Assembly (NCBI RefSeq): GCF_047501465.1
Contig: NZ_JAZDRL010000001.1
Location: forward strand, 124,001-188,000
From: Pseudochelatococcus sp047501465
Lineage (GTDB): Bacteria > Pseudomonadota > Alphaproteobacteria > Rhizobiales > Beijerinckiaceae
Reading direction: 5' to 3'
Length of the DNA stretch: 64,000 nt
Position 1 is the first letter of the stretch; the number at the start of each line of letters is the position of its first letter. The notes beneath the pieces are model-generated. The model was given only the letters and a program-made list of their open reading frames with translations, was not told where the DNA came from and ran no database searches. The translations under genes were made by a program, and so were the position numbers. Below are positions 8,592 to 17,712 of this stretch, in pieces.

Positions 8592-9461
8592 CTAAGGCCG
8601 GTTAGCGATTGCAACTCCGGCAGCTGATAATGCCATACCCACAAGCTGAATTGGTGCAAGTGTTTCGCCAAACAGGAAAAAGGCCATCAGCGCTGATACA
8701 GGCGGCACCAGATAGAGCAATGTCGCAACCCCTGCCACGGCCCCCTGCTTGATCAGATAGAGCAGCAGCGTAATTGCGCCGACCGATAACCCCAGCACTG
8801 CCCAGATGAGGCCGATCCACATCTCAATCGTGCCATCGAGGTGCATGTTCTCCGTCAGCAGTGCTAAGGGCAGCAGCACTGCGACGCCGCCAATGAACTG
8901 AACTGCCGCATTAGTGCGCAAATCAGATTTTGAAGCCGTACGCTTTTGCCAGATGGTACCAAACGTCATTGCCACCATGCCACCCAATGCAACAAGCGTT
9001 GCCGCCAGGGGCAGGGAGGATGTTGTTTGTCCAAGATTGGGGAACAACACTAGCAGCGCACCGGAAAAGCCTAGCACGATGCCAAGCCAGCGCTGGCCGG
9101 ATACCCGTTCCCCCAGGAGCGGTACGGATAGGATGCCGGTTAGCAGCGGCTGCAAGCCCATGACAAGCGCAATGATGCCCGCAGGCAAACCATGCTTTGC
9201 CGACCAGAAAGTTGCGCCGAGATAGCAGCCTTGCATCAACACGCCGGCGATGAGCGCATCGAACCAATGGCGTGGCGTTGCAGGCCATTTCGCGCCGACT
9301 GCAAATGCAATGGCCGTAAAGACAACCACCGCAAGGGCACAGCGAAGCGCGAGAAACGTCATAGGATCGGCATGTGGCGCGACTAATCGCGCCACTACGA
9401 AGCCCGTTGCCCAGATAACGACGAAAAGCGCCGGAATGGTACGCGCTAAGGCTGGGTTCAT
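8592..9461 (-). CDS. EamA/DMT family transporter (probable metabolite exporter)
   Basis: A 289-residue protein of about ten hydrophobic helices in two EamA repeats. It starts ALARTIPALFVVIWATGFVV, with LALRCALAVVVF, a mid-protein LMGLQPLLTGILS-type segment and the second-repeat signature YLVPPVSALMAFFLFGE. Family members export amino acids and other metabolites; the substrate here is not readable. The start chosen is ATG 9461, whose ATGA overlaps the argH stop by 4 bases (translational coupling); a second ATG lies 18 bases upstream. Coupling to argH makes arginine-pathway export an attractive but unproven idea. Confidence 0.85.
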   Translation of the reverse strand: MNPALARTIPALFVVIWATGFVVARLVAPHADPMTFLALRCALAVVVFTAIAFAVGAKWPATPRHWFDALIAGVLMQGCYLGATFWSAKHGLPAGIIALVMGLQPLLTGILSVPLLGERVSGQRWLGIVLGFSGALLVLFPNLGQTTSSLPLAATLVALGGMVAMTFGTIWQKRTASKSDLRTNAAVQFIGGVAVLLPLALLTENMHLDGTIEMWIGLIWAVLGLSVGAITLLLYLIKQGAVAGVATLLYLVPPVSALMAFFLFGETLAPIQLVGMALSAAGVAIANRP

Positions 9462-10864
9462 AGACGGTCTTTCCACCATGAAACTTGCAGCGCGACCTGA
9501 TCAGGGGCCGTGCCGCCAAAACTTTTGCGTGAACGCACGGAGTTCTGAACGCCTAGAACTGCATAGATGTCAGATGTAATGCCAGCTTCAACTGCCTGGA
9601 AAACATCAAGTGGCAATTCTTCCAGCCCCACGCCGCGCTGCTCAGCCTCAGCAACAAGCCTACCTGTTACATGATGAGCGTCACGGAACGGCATGTTGAG
9701 GCTTCGCACCAGCCAATCTGCCAGATCGGTTGCGGTTGAGAAGCCCGCGCCCGCCGCACCTGCCATGCGCTCGGCGACTGGCTGCAAGTCCTCCACCATG
9801 CCTGTGGTGGCAGCAAGTACCAGTTCGAGGGTGTCAGCGGCGTCAAACAGTTGCTCTTTGTCTTCCTGCATGTCCTTGGAGTAGGTCAGTGGCAGGCCCT
9901 TCATGACAGTGAGCAACGCGACGAGAGCGCCGTAAACGCGGCCTGTCTTGCCGCGCACGAGTTCGGCTGCGTCAGGATTCTTCTTCTGCGGCATGATGCT
10001 GGAGCCTGTCGTCCAGCGGTCGGAAAGACGCACGAAGCCGAACTGTGCGGTCATCCAGAGCACGATTTCCTCAGCAAATCGTGACAGATGCAGGGCGCAA
10101 ATCGAGGCTGATGACAGATATTCCAGAATGAAATCCCGGTCTGACACAGAATCAAGCGAGTTGCGCGTTGGCCCTTCAAATCCGAGCGCCTTGGCCGTTG
10201 CGTGTCTATCAATCGGGAAGGAGGTGCCGGCAAGGGCTGCTGCGCCAAGGGGGCATTCGTTGAGACGATTGCGCGAATCCCGGAAGCGGCTGCGATCACG
10301 CCCCAACATCTCGACATAGGCCAGGAGATGATGGCCGAAAGTCACGGGCTGTGCGCTTTGCAAATGTGTGAAGCCAGGCATCACCGTGTCGGTGTTTTTT
10401 TCTGCCTGTGCAATGAGCGCAGTCATCAGGCCGGTGATCTGGGCAATTGCGCGGTCATGCGCTTCACGCACCCAAAGGCGAACATCGGTAGCAACCTGAT
10501 CATTACGGCTGCGGGCAGTGTGGAGACGTCCTGCCATGGGGCCGGCAATGTCCTTCAGACGTGCTTCGACATTCATATGAATGTCTTCCAGCGCCGTCTT
10601 GAACTCGAATGTGCCAGTGTTGATCTCTGCCTGCACCTTGGCAAGGCCCGCGTGGATTGCGTCGCGGTCATCCTGACCAATAATGCCTTGCGCCGCCAGC
10701 ATATCGCTGTGCGCCAGGGAGCCACGAATATCCTGATCCGCCAGGCGCTTGTCGAAGCTGATGGATGCGTTGATGGCTTCCATGAGAGCGGCGGGCGATG
10801 TAGCAAAGCGGCCGCCCCACATTGCGTTGGAAGCCTGCTCGTTTTTTTTCTGATCTTTCGACAT
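9458..10864 (-). CDS. argH: argininosuccinate lyase
   Basis: Last step of arginine synthesis: argininosuccinate to arginine and fumarate. The 468-residue protein has the ASL/fumarase superfamily features: MWGGRF near the start, HTARSRNDQVATDVRLW, GFTHLQSAQPVTFGHH, and the flexible signature loop GSSIMPQKKNPDAAEL carrying the catalytic Ser; the C-terminal part contains MPFRDAHHVTG. Cytoplasmic tetramer. The ATG overlaps the pncB stop by one base (TAATG), and its own stop overlaps the transporter start, so tal-pncB-argH-transporter read as one leftward unit. That partnership of NAD salvage and arginine synthesis is not a standard operon. Confidence 0.96.
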   Translation of the reverse strand: MSKDQKKNEQASNAMWGGRFATSPAALMEAINASISFDKRLADQDIRGSLAHSDMLAAQGIIGQDDRDAIHAGLAKVQAEINTGTFEFKTALEDIHMNVEARLKDIAGPMAGRLHTARSRNDQVATDVRLWVREAHDRAIAQITGLMTALIAQAEKNTDTVMPGFTHLQSAQPVTFGHHLLAYVEMLGRDRSRFRDSRNRLNECPLGAAALAGTSFPIDRHATAKALGFEGPTRNSLDSVSDRDFILEYLSSASICALHLSRFAEEIVLWMTAQFGFVRLSDRWTTGSSIMPQKKNPDAAELVRGKTGRVYGALVALLTVMKGLPLTYSKDMQEDKEQLFDAADTLELVLAATTGMVEDLQPVAERMAGAAGAGFSTATDLADWLVRSLNMPFRDAHHVTGRLVAEAEQRGVGLEELPLDVFQAVEAGITSDIYAVLGVQNSVRSRKSFGGTAPDQVALQVSWWKDRL

Positions 10865-12156
10865 TACACCACCACTTCACGCACGTTTTGCTCACCCACA
10901 TCAAAAACCCGTTTATAGCGTTCAATCTCTTCAGGTGGCCCGAGGGCCTTGGCGGGGTTATCTGACAACTTCACCGTTGGGGTATCGTTCGCCGAGACCA
11001 CTTTGCAGACGATTGAGAACGGATCGAGCAATGCGTCATGCGCGAAGCCGCGAAAATCGTTGGTCAGCATCGTTCCCCAACCGAATGCAAACCGCACCCG
11101 ACCCGTGAAATGCGCATGAATTTTCTTGATAGCCGGTACATCAAGGCCATCCGAGAACACAATCAGCTTGTCACGTGGGTCGGCCCCGCGTGATTTCCAC
11201 CATGCGATTGCTTCTTCACCGCCGACAATGGGGTCTTTTGAATCCACGCGGATGCCGGTCCATTTCGATAGCCATGGTGGTGCATTCTTCAGGAAGCCGG
11301 TTGTGCCATAGGTATCGGGCAAGATGACCAGGAGATTGCCGTCATAATCTTCCTGCCAATCGCTTAGCACGTGATAGGGAGCTTGCATCAGCTCCTTATC
11401 ATCGGGCGCGAGAGCCGCATAAACCATTGGTAATTCATGCGCATTGGTGCCTACAGCCTCCATCTCGCGGCGCAGCGAGATCAGGCAGTTTGAGGTGCCT
11501 GAAAAGGCGTTTCCAAGCCCTTCCTGCATGGCCTGCACGCACCAATCCTGCCACAGAAAGCTATGCCTTCTGCGGGTGCCGAAATCAGCGATCTGCAGGT
11601 TAGGAAGCATTTTCAGCTCTTCAACCTTTTCCCACAAACGCGCCATCGAGCGGGCATAGAGCACTTGCAGCTCAAAGCGGCCCATATGTTTGAGGGCCGC
11701 GCGTGAGCGTAGTTCTGTCAGAATTGCAAGAGCGGGAATTTCCCAGAAAGTGGTTTCCAGCCATGGCCCCTCGAAGGTCAGTTCGTACTGGCCGTCTTTC
11801 TCTTCAAGGGTATAGTCTGGCAGCCGGAATTTTTCGAGCCAGGCGATAAATTCCGGCTCGAACATTTGCCGGCGGCCATAGAACATATTGCCGCGCAGCC
11901 ACGTGGATTCACCACGCGTGAGCGACAATGTGCGCACATGATCGAGCTGCTCGCGGAGTTCCTCCACGTCAATTAGATCCGCTAACCGTACATGTTTTGA
12001 GCGGTTGATGATGGAAAAGGTGACCTTCGCATCGCGCTGGCGACGAAAGATCATCTGCGCCATCAATAGCTTGTAGAAATCCGTATCGAGCAGAGAGCGC
12101 ACGATCGGATCGATCTTCCAGCTATGATTATAGACCCTGGTGGCGATGTCGATCAT
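10864..12156 (-). CDS. pncB: nicotinate phosphoribosyltransferase
   Basis: Converts nicotinate and PRPP to nicotinate mononucleotide in NAD salvage. The 430-residue length is typical of proteobacterial PncB. Motifs include the N-terminal SLLDTDFYKLLMAQMIF, the loop FGTRRRHSFLWQDW, the conserved FSGTSNCLISLR block and the C-terminal phosphate-binding part IVFSDGLDVPAIKKI followed by RVRFAFGWGTMLTNDF. Cytoplasmic. ATG start; the upstream gene tal ends only 11 bases before it. The TAATG junction with argH indicates coupled translation. Confidence 0.95.
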   Translation of the reverse strand: MIDIATRVYNHSWKIDPIVRSLLDTDFYKLLMAQMIFRRQRDAKVTFSIINRSKHVRLADLIDVEELREQLDHVRTLSLTRGESTWLRGNMFYGRRQMFEPEFIAWLEKFRLPDYTLEEKDGQYELTFEGPWLETTFWEIPALAILTELRSRAALKHMGRFELQVLYARSMARLWEKVEELKMLPNLQIADFGTRRRHSFLWQDWCVQAMQEGLGNAFSGTSNCLISLRREMEAVGTNAHELPMVYAALAPDDKELMQAPYHVLSDWQEDYDGNLLVILPDTYGTTGFLKNAPPWLSKWTGIRVDSKDPIVGGEEAIAWWKSRGADPRDKLIVFSDGLDVPAIKKIHAHFTGRVRFAFGWGTMLTNDFRGFAHDALLDPFSIVCKVVSANDTPTVKLSDNPAKALGPPEEIERYKRVFDVGEQNVREVVV

Positions 12157-12167
12157 GCGCTTTCACC

Positions 12168-13124
12168 TTATGATAGTTGCTCGCCGATCATTGCACGCAA
12201 GCTGCGCAGATCCTTGACGAAAGCACGGATGCCTTCCGACAGCTTCTCAGTTGCCATTGCATCTTCATTCATTGCGAAGCGGAAAGCCGCTTCATTAAGA
12301 TGCAGACGGTCGGGCGCATCAGCGATAGCATCTGGCGACAGCGCGCGCGGCAAGGTGCCTTCAGCTGCGGCCAATTCATCAATGAGGGCTGGCGAGATCG
12401 TCAGCCGGTCGCAGCCTGCAAGTGCTTCGATTTCCGCACTATTGCGGAACGATGCGCCCATGACGACGGTCTTGATGCCGTGACGCTTGTAATAAGCATA
12501 GATTGCGCGCACGGAGACAACACCAGGATCTGTTTCGCCGGTGTAAGGGCCGCCGCCGTTCTTGGCGTGCCAGTCAAGAATGCGGCCGACAAACGGGGAG
12601 ATCAGAAACACGCCTGCATCAGCACAAGCTGCGGCCTGGGCGAGCGAGAACAGCAGTGTGAGGTTGGTGTCGATGCCTTCACGCTGTAGAATTTCTGCTG
12701 CGCGAATACCTTCCCATGTTGCTGCGATTTTGATCAGGATGCGATCACGCCCAATGCCGCGTTCTGCATAATCGCTGATGAAGGCGCGTGCCTTGGCAAC
12801 GGTTGCCTCGGTATCGAACGACAGATCCGCATCAACTTCTGTTGATACGCGGCCGGGAACGGCTTTTGCAAGCTCGGTGCCAAAGCTGACGGCAAGGCGG
12901 TCAGACACACGTGAAATCACCTCATCACGAGCGCCGTCAAGCTTGCGCCCCCATGAAAGGGCCTCATCAACGATTGCCGCATAGGCGCCGGATTGCACGG
13001 CTTTAAGCAGAAGGGTTGGGTTTGTGGTGCAGTCCTGCGGTTTAAGACGACGCACGGTCTCGATATCACCCGTATCGGCAACGACAACGGTGACAGCTTT
13101 CAGTTGATCGAGTTTCGAGGTCAT
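12168..13124 (-). CDS. tal: transaldolase (TalB type)
   Basis: Non-oxidative pentose phosphate enzyme transferring a dihydroxyacetone unit between sugar phosphates. From ATG 13124 it has 318 residues, the usual TalA/TalB length, with the N-terminal signature DCTTNPTLLLKA and the Schiff-base lysine Lys132 in RILIKIAATWEG, at the same number as in the E. coli enzyme. The C-terminal half carries GASFRNSAEI and the LTISPALIDEL block. Two ATGs abut (13127 and 13124); AAGGGG lies 3 and 6 bases upstream, favouring the second. It is the first gene of the leftward tal-pncB-argH-transporter unit. Confidence 0.95.
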   Translation of the reverse strand: MTSKLDQLKAVTVVVADTGDIETVRRLKPQDCTTNPTLLLKAVQSGAYAAIVDEALSWGRKLDGARDEVISRVSDRLAVSFGTELAKAVPGRVSTEVDADLSFDTEATVAKARAFISDYAERGIGRDRILIKIAATWEGIRAAEILQREGIDTNLTLLFSLAQAAACADAGVFLISPFVGRILDWHAKNGGGPYTGETDPGVVSVRAIYAYYKRHGIKTVVMGASFRNSAEIEALAGCDRLTISPALIDELAAAEGTLPRALSPDAIADAPDRLHLNEAAFRFAMNEDAMATEKLSEGIRAFVKDLRSLRAMIGEQLS

Positions 13125-13500
13125 CATTATCCCCTTAAGAATCCACAATGGGCCACTTGGGGCCATTCGTTAACATCAATTTCTTGAAAGCACCCGCTTC
13201 GCTGGCACATCCTTAATCAGATTACGGATGTATCATCAGTGAAAGATGCTATGCGTATTTGCGTCATACCAGCGTTGTCGCAGATGTCTAGCTTTGACCT
13301 CAATGTTCATCAGTTCGCATTTTTCCACCCCGTGCAATAATGAACTTTCTCTCATTGTGCTTATCATCAAATTCGAGCATTTAGAGCATGCCCGCAGAAA
13401 GTGTCGGCTATAAATGTCCAGACATGCAGCTTGTTCGATGAATTGGGAGAGATGCAGTGCGTGCTGACTGTCCTGCATTTTCCAGAATGAGGATACTGGT
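13125..13500. other. 376-base intergenic region between divergent tal and the TagF-like gene
   Basis: It must contain the promoter of the tal operon and, on the other strand, that of the AT-rich transferase gene. GC content falls toward the right end. I recognised no RNA gene, repeat or conserved small protein. Confidence 0.5.
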
Positions 13501-14565
13501 TTGAATATTGTCTTTATCATTAATGACCCATATGCAAATAATATTGAAACGCTTTATGCAGAGCTTAGCGCTGAGCCTGAAAATATCATTACAGTTGTGG
13601 TGTGTGATCGTGTCGGTCATAGCTTTTCTCCTGCAGTTCCTGCTTTGGAAATTGCAGCAGTCTTAGCTGATAAGGGTATTCCTCACATTATTTACTGTGC
13701 TGATTTTGATATAGAAGCGCTTAAGCCGGATTATATTTTTACTTCTAATCCTTATGATATTTATATCGATGATAAACTCAGCTCTGATAAACTCTCTGCT
13801 ATTGGTCGTCTCATTCATGTTTCCTATGGTGCAGCGCTGATCCACTGGAGTGGCGATTATCGAGTGCTGGCTGAGAATCCATACCTTGAGCGTGCTTCCA
13901 TGGTTTTTACGGAATCTGCGCAGCTTTATCGCGACCGCATTAACTTCATTCCAGTGGGCTACCTAAAGCTTGATAGTTACGCCTATTATGGGCGTCAGTT
14001 TACCAGATTTGATCGCAAGGCTATAGCATGGAAGCCTCGCTGGACGGGTGCTGATCGGGTGAATTTTATTTCATACGCACAGTCTCTATTCGATGTCGTT
14101 AAGAAAAATAATCTTATTTTGAACTTAATTGCCCATCCGCTTCTTTTTGTTTCATTGAGTCAAGAAGAGGGCATGGAAGAGGGGATCAATCTACTTAATC
14201 TCATGAAAAATGATGAGTGCGTGCGCTTTGTTTTAGGGGCTGACTTTCTGGATGATGTTCTCGGATCGGATATTTTGGTGAGTGATATTTCATCAACAAT
14301 GGCTGAGTTTATGTTTACAGAAAAGCCGGTAATTTTCACTGGAGGTATGGCAGATCTGAATAAAGTTGGGGAAGCGGTAATGAGTGCGTGCTATAAAATA
14401 AGTGATGGTGATGCACTAAAAAAGAAGATTGAAAGCTTACTGGAAGGTAAGGATCCGCTTATGTCCAATCGCCGTGGGGTGTATAATTGGTTGTTTGATG
14501 GTCATGAAAAAGTTTCTGTCGCTACCAGAATTAAAAATATTCTCAAGGATGGGCTTGGCGATTAA
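13501..14565 (+). CDS. TagB/TagF-like glycerophosphotransferase family protein
   Basis: A 354-residue cytoplasmic protein with a GT-B-like layout. It starts MNIVFIINDPYANNIETLYA, has a mid-section WKPRWT, and near residues 258-282 a GSDILVSDISSTMAEFMF segment followed by KPVIF, which matches the CDP-glycerol glycerophosphotransferase (TagF) nucleotide-binding signature. Related enzymes add glycerol phosphate or other CDP-polyol units to surface polymers. TTG start with GAGGA 7 bases upstream. The gene is clearly richer in A/T than its neighbours, which suggests acquisition. The O-antigen-ligase-like gene downstream supports a surface polysaccharide role. The substrate is unknown. Confidence 0.65.
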   Translation: MNIVFIINDPYANNIETLYAELSAEPENIITVVVCDRVGHSFSPAVPALEIAAVLADKGIPHIIYCADFDIEALKPDYIFTSNPYDIYIDDKLSSDKLSAIGRLIHVSYGAALIHWSGDYRVLAENPYLERASMVFTESAQLYRDRINFIPVGYLKLDSYAYYGRQFTRFDRKAIAWKPRWTGADRVNFISYAQSLFDVVKKNNLILNLIAHPLLFVSLSQEEGMEEGINLLNLMKNDECVRFVLGADFLDDVLGSDILVSDISSTMAEFMFTEKPVIFTGGMADLNKVGEAVMSACYKISDGDALKKKIESLLEGKDPLMSNRRGVYNWLFDGHEKVSVATRIKNILKDGLGD

Positions 14566-14699
14566 TTTATCGTTATTCTCTTGAAAATACCTCATCTTTT
14601 CGAGTGTTGCATTACTTCTACAGCTTTCTCAATTGGCCCACGCTAGGGTAGGGCAAGAGGTGCGCATTGGGCGCGCCTGTTTTGGAAGCGTATTCGTGC

Positions 14700-16073
14700 A
14701 TGGTGACGCGCCCTCACTCCCCCCCGCTTGATCCTGCTGCTGATGCTGCTGCGTTGCTGCGCCGTATGGGATTTGGGATTCTCGTTGTGTTGCTGCCGCT
14801 GGCTGCCTTCTTCTCACGCCGGGCGACAGTGGTTTTGGCGCCAGTGGGAGTGTCGCTGTTGGCGCTCTCAAGTGTTATTGAAGCACCGCCGCGTGGCGTG
14901 TTCCGATTTCTGGGTGAGCTGTTCAAAAGCCCTGCTGGTGTTGCAGGTATTCTGTTGCTGTTATGGTCAGCGCTATCGGTGATGTGGTCGCCGGATCGTG
15001 GTGAAGCAGGCGATAAACTCTTTGATATGATACAAGCAGGGGCTGTTGCTCTTATCGGTGTGACAGCGCTGCCCGAACGGGTGCGGGCATCCAACCTTTA
15101 TTTGACAGGCATTGGTGTGGCTGCTTCGGCATTGCTGGCGCTGGCTTTAATGGCAACGCGCTCACGGGATATGCTGTTAAATGAGACGGCGGTTTTCGAA
15201 CGTGGCATGACTGGACTGGCAGTCATATTCTGGCCGGCCGTTGCATGGCTGGAGTCCCGCAGGCGTCGAGGGTTGTCGGTTGCATTGGGGCTGGTCACGG
15301 CATTAACATTGGGTGTTTCGCAGCTATGGCTACCGTTGGGTGGTTTTGCTGTCGGAGTTGTGATCTATGCGCTGACTTTTTGGCGGCCAGTACTTGGCAA
15401 CCGTATTGTCGCATGGGGCATCGCTGGAGGGCTTATCGCAGCGCCTGCACTTGTGATGGTGTTGTCGCCATTGATGCAACTGCTGTTTGCAGAAGGTAAT
15501 CCCTTGCGCGATGGAGCGATGGCCTGGCAATCATTGATTCTGACAGTGCCGGGCAGCTTTGTTATCGGGCATGGTCTTGATACGGTGTTGCCTGCGCGTC
15601 TTTCCGGTGCTGTGCCGGTGCAGGTGCCAAATGGTTTTCCGTTCGAGATATGGTTCGAGTTGGGAGCCATCGGCGCGGGCCTTGCAGCGGTGGTATTGTA
15701 TTTTATCGTGCGCGGGTTGGGCGACAGAGCATCAGGTCCTGCAGGATCAGCATTGCTTGTGCCTGGAATGACGGCTGCTGTTGCGTGTGCTTGTATGCTG
15801 TCTTGCCTTGGTGCCGGTGTGGCATTCCCATGGTGGATAATCACTTTGGCGGTGGTTGTTATTACTTTTTCTGCGATCACACGCGGCCAGTTCCGCACGC
15901 ACCGCCCGAAGGCGCGCTGGCCTTTGCCTGTTGCAGCAGAAAAGCTGGGCCTTCATACGGGCGCGAAGATGGCGGAAAATCCTACTCATAAGGATATGGC
16001 CACAAATCTTACCCGTGCGGTGGCTTCAGCCCGCGCATTAACAGGCGCGGGATTTCCCGCTAAGGGAGGGTAA
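14700..16073 (+). CDS. O-antigen ligase-like membrane protein
   Basis: A 457-residue polytopic protein with about ten hydrophobic segments and a cytoplasmic tail. The Wzy/WaaL-type loop is visible as GHGLDTVLPARLSG and VPNGFPFEIWFELGAIGAG, corresponding to the family's H-N-x(n)-W-x-E-L-G-x-x-G motif, although the usual His before Asn is Pro here. Such proteins ligate or polymerise lipid-linked glycans in the periplasm. ATG 14700 is chosen (GGAAG upstream, conserved region follows); a TTG at 14667 is in frame. It follows the TagF-like gene after 134 bases and returns to the normal GC of the chromosome. Confidence 0.7.
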   Translation: MVTRPHSPPLDPAADAAALLRRMGFGILVVLLPLAAFFSRRATVVLAPVGVSLLALSSVIEAPPRGVFRFLGELFKSPAGVAGILLLLWSALSVMWSPDRGEAGDKLFDMIQAGAVALIGVTALPERVRASNLYLTGIGVAASALLALALMATRSRDMLLNETAVFERGMTGLAVIFWPAVAWLESRRRRGLSVALGLVTALTLGVSQLWLPLGGFAVGVVIYALTFWRPVLGNRIVAWGIAGGLIAAPALVMVLSPLMQLLFAEGNPLRDGAMAWQSLILTVPGSFVIGHGLDTVLPARLSGAVPVQVPNGFPFEIWFELGAIGAGLAAVVLYFIVRGLGDRASGPAGSALLVPGMTAAVACACMLSCLGAGVAFPWWIITLAVVVITFSAITRGQFRTHRPKARWPLPVAAEKLGLHTGAKMAENPTHKDMATNLTRAVASARALTGAGFPAKGG

Positions 16074-16209
16074 GCGCGGGGCGTGCTGACAGGATCAGAG
16101 CTGCGCTCTATTGCATCAGACCAAACGGTGGATGCCACTTTTGGGATAAATCTGACGCATAAACAAATGATTAGAGAAAAATGCCGACTCAACTTGAGTG
16201 CAAACTTCT

Positions 16210-17535
16210 CTAATCGTCATTGATGCGGGCAACCAGCAGCTTATCTACGCGGCGACCGTCCATATCGATAACTTCAAAATGCCAGTTCTGCCAATCCACT
16301 GTATCGCCGACACTGGGAATATGACCCAGTTCATGCAGCACGAAGCCTGCGATGGTGTGAAAATCCCCACCTTGTGGCAGATCGCGCAAGCCCAGGCGGT
16401 CGAATGCATCATGCGCGGGCATCATCCCATCTATCAGGAGTGAGCCGTCTGCACGCTCTACGACTGATGGTTCGTCATCGTCTGTGCCCGGTAATTCACC
16501 AGCCATGGCTTCGAGAAGGTCTGTCTGTGTAACGATCCCCTCCACGCCGCCATATTCATCGACGATAACGGCCAGGCGCACTGGCTGCTGTTTGAAGTGG
16601 TCGAGCACCCGCAGAAATGGCGTGGCTTCATGCACCACCAGCGGTTCCCGTGCGAGATGAGCGACATCGATGGGCAGGTTGTCAAGGGCGCTATCGAGCA
16701 GGTCTTCTTTCAGCACGATGCCCAGAACTTCATCGAGTTCACCACGGCTGACGAGCATTTGAGCATGTCGGCTTTCACGGATGGTTTTCAGAATCTCAGC
16801 CGGAGGGTCGTCAGCATCCACCCATTCGACATCAAGCCGCGGCGTCATAAAATCGCCAATGCGTCTATTGCTGAGGTTGATAACACGTTCCACCACCTCA
16901 AGCTGCGCCTGATGCAGCACGCCCGCTCGCTGGCTGGCGGCCATGAGCAGTTTCAACTCTTCCGGCGAGTAGGTGGAGCCGGCATCTTCGCTGGCATGAA
17001 GGCCTGCAAGTTTCAGTACCTGATTGCCCAAGCCATTCAGCACGAAAATAGCTGGGCGGAAGATGAACTGGAAAATGCCAAGGGGACGGACGATGACCAG
17101 TGCTGTTGCTTCGCTGCGTTGCAGGGCAAGGCTTTTAGGCGCAAGCTCTCCTAATACGATGTGCAGCGCCGTGATGATGGTGAAAGCTATGGCGACTGCA
17201 ATTGTATGAGAGCCGATAGTAGCAAGATTCCCCGGAAGACCCGCAATGAGCGGTTCGATGAGATGCGCAAGCGCCGGCTCTCCTATCCAGCCTAGCGCCA
17301 GTGATGAAATGGTAATGCCAAGCTGTGTTGCGGCCAGATTGCCGTCGAGGTAATCAATCGCCTTTTGCAGCGCGGTGGCATTCCGATGCTTGTCCGCGAC
17401 GAGTTCAGCTACGCGGCTGCGTCGAACGGCCACGAGAGAGAATTCGGCTGCGACAAAAAATCCGTTAGCAAGCACCAAAAATACAACTGCTGCCAATCTG
17501 ATGACATCAGTCCAGCCAACTTCAACGCCCGCCAT
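16210..17535 (-). CDS. CNNM/CorC family transmembrane protein with CBS domains
   Basis: A 441-residue protein of the HlyC/CorC (UPF0053) family, related to Mg2+ and Co2+ efflux and resistance. Residues about 10-200 form the DUF21/CNNM membrane domain (VFLVLANGFFVAAEFSLVAV and GLAATQLGITIS-like block with LGELAPKSLAL). A pair of CBS domains follows (DFMTPRLDVEWVDAD and VRLAVIVDEYGGVEGIVT), and a C-terminal CorC_HlyC domain contains IDGMMPAHDAFDRLGL and GGDFHTIAGFVLHELG. ATG start preceded by GAGGAG. It lies leftward downstream of xerD with a 177-base gap. Confidence 0.9.
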   Translation of the reverse strand: MAGVEVGWTDVIRLAAVVFLVLANGFFVAAEFSLVAVRRSRVAELVADKHRNATALQKAIDYLDGNLAATQLGITISSLALGWIGEPALAHLIEPLIAGLPGNLATIGSHTIAVAIAFTIITALHIVLGELAPKSLALQRSEATALVIVRPLGIFQFIFRPAIFVLNGLGNQVLKLAGLHASEDAGSTYSPEELKLLMAASQRAGVLHQAQLEVVERVINLSNRRIGDFMTPRLDVEWVDADDPPAEILKTIRESRHAQMLVSRGELDEVLGIVLKEDLLDSALDNLPIDVAHLAREPLVVHEATPFLRVLDHFKQQPVRLAVIVDEYGGVEGIVTQTDLLEAMAGELPGTDDDEPSVVERADGSLLIDGMMPAHDAFDRLGLRDLPQGGDFHTIAGFVLHELGHIPSVGDTVDWQNWHFEVIDMDGRRVDKLLVARINDD

Positions 17536-17712
17536 GATCTCCTCGAACCCGTTTCAAGCGCATGGGCAACGCGCGCAGATAATGCTGCAAACGCTATAAT
17601 GCATCTTATTGGGATGCTGCCTGTACCGCTAACCAGCGGCTACCATCGCATGCTCCAAGGGGGATATGCAATATCCGCTTATGGTTTGAGGTGGATAGGC
17701 TTGAGAGAGTTT

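Noticed and set aside
10202..10918. 238-codon frame antisense to argH
   Set aside because: Mirror of a well-recognised gene, with no protein features.
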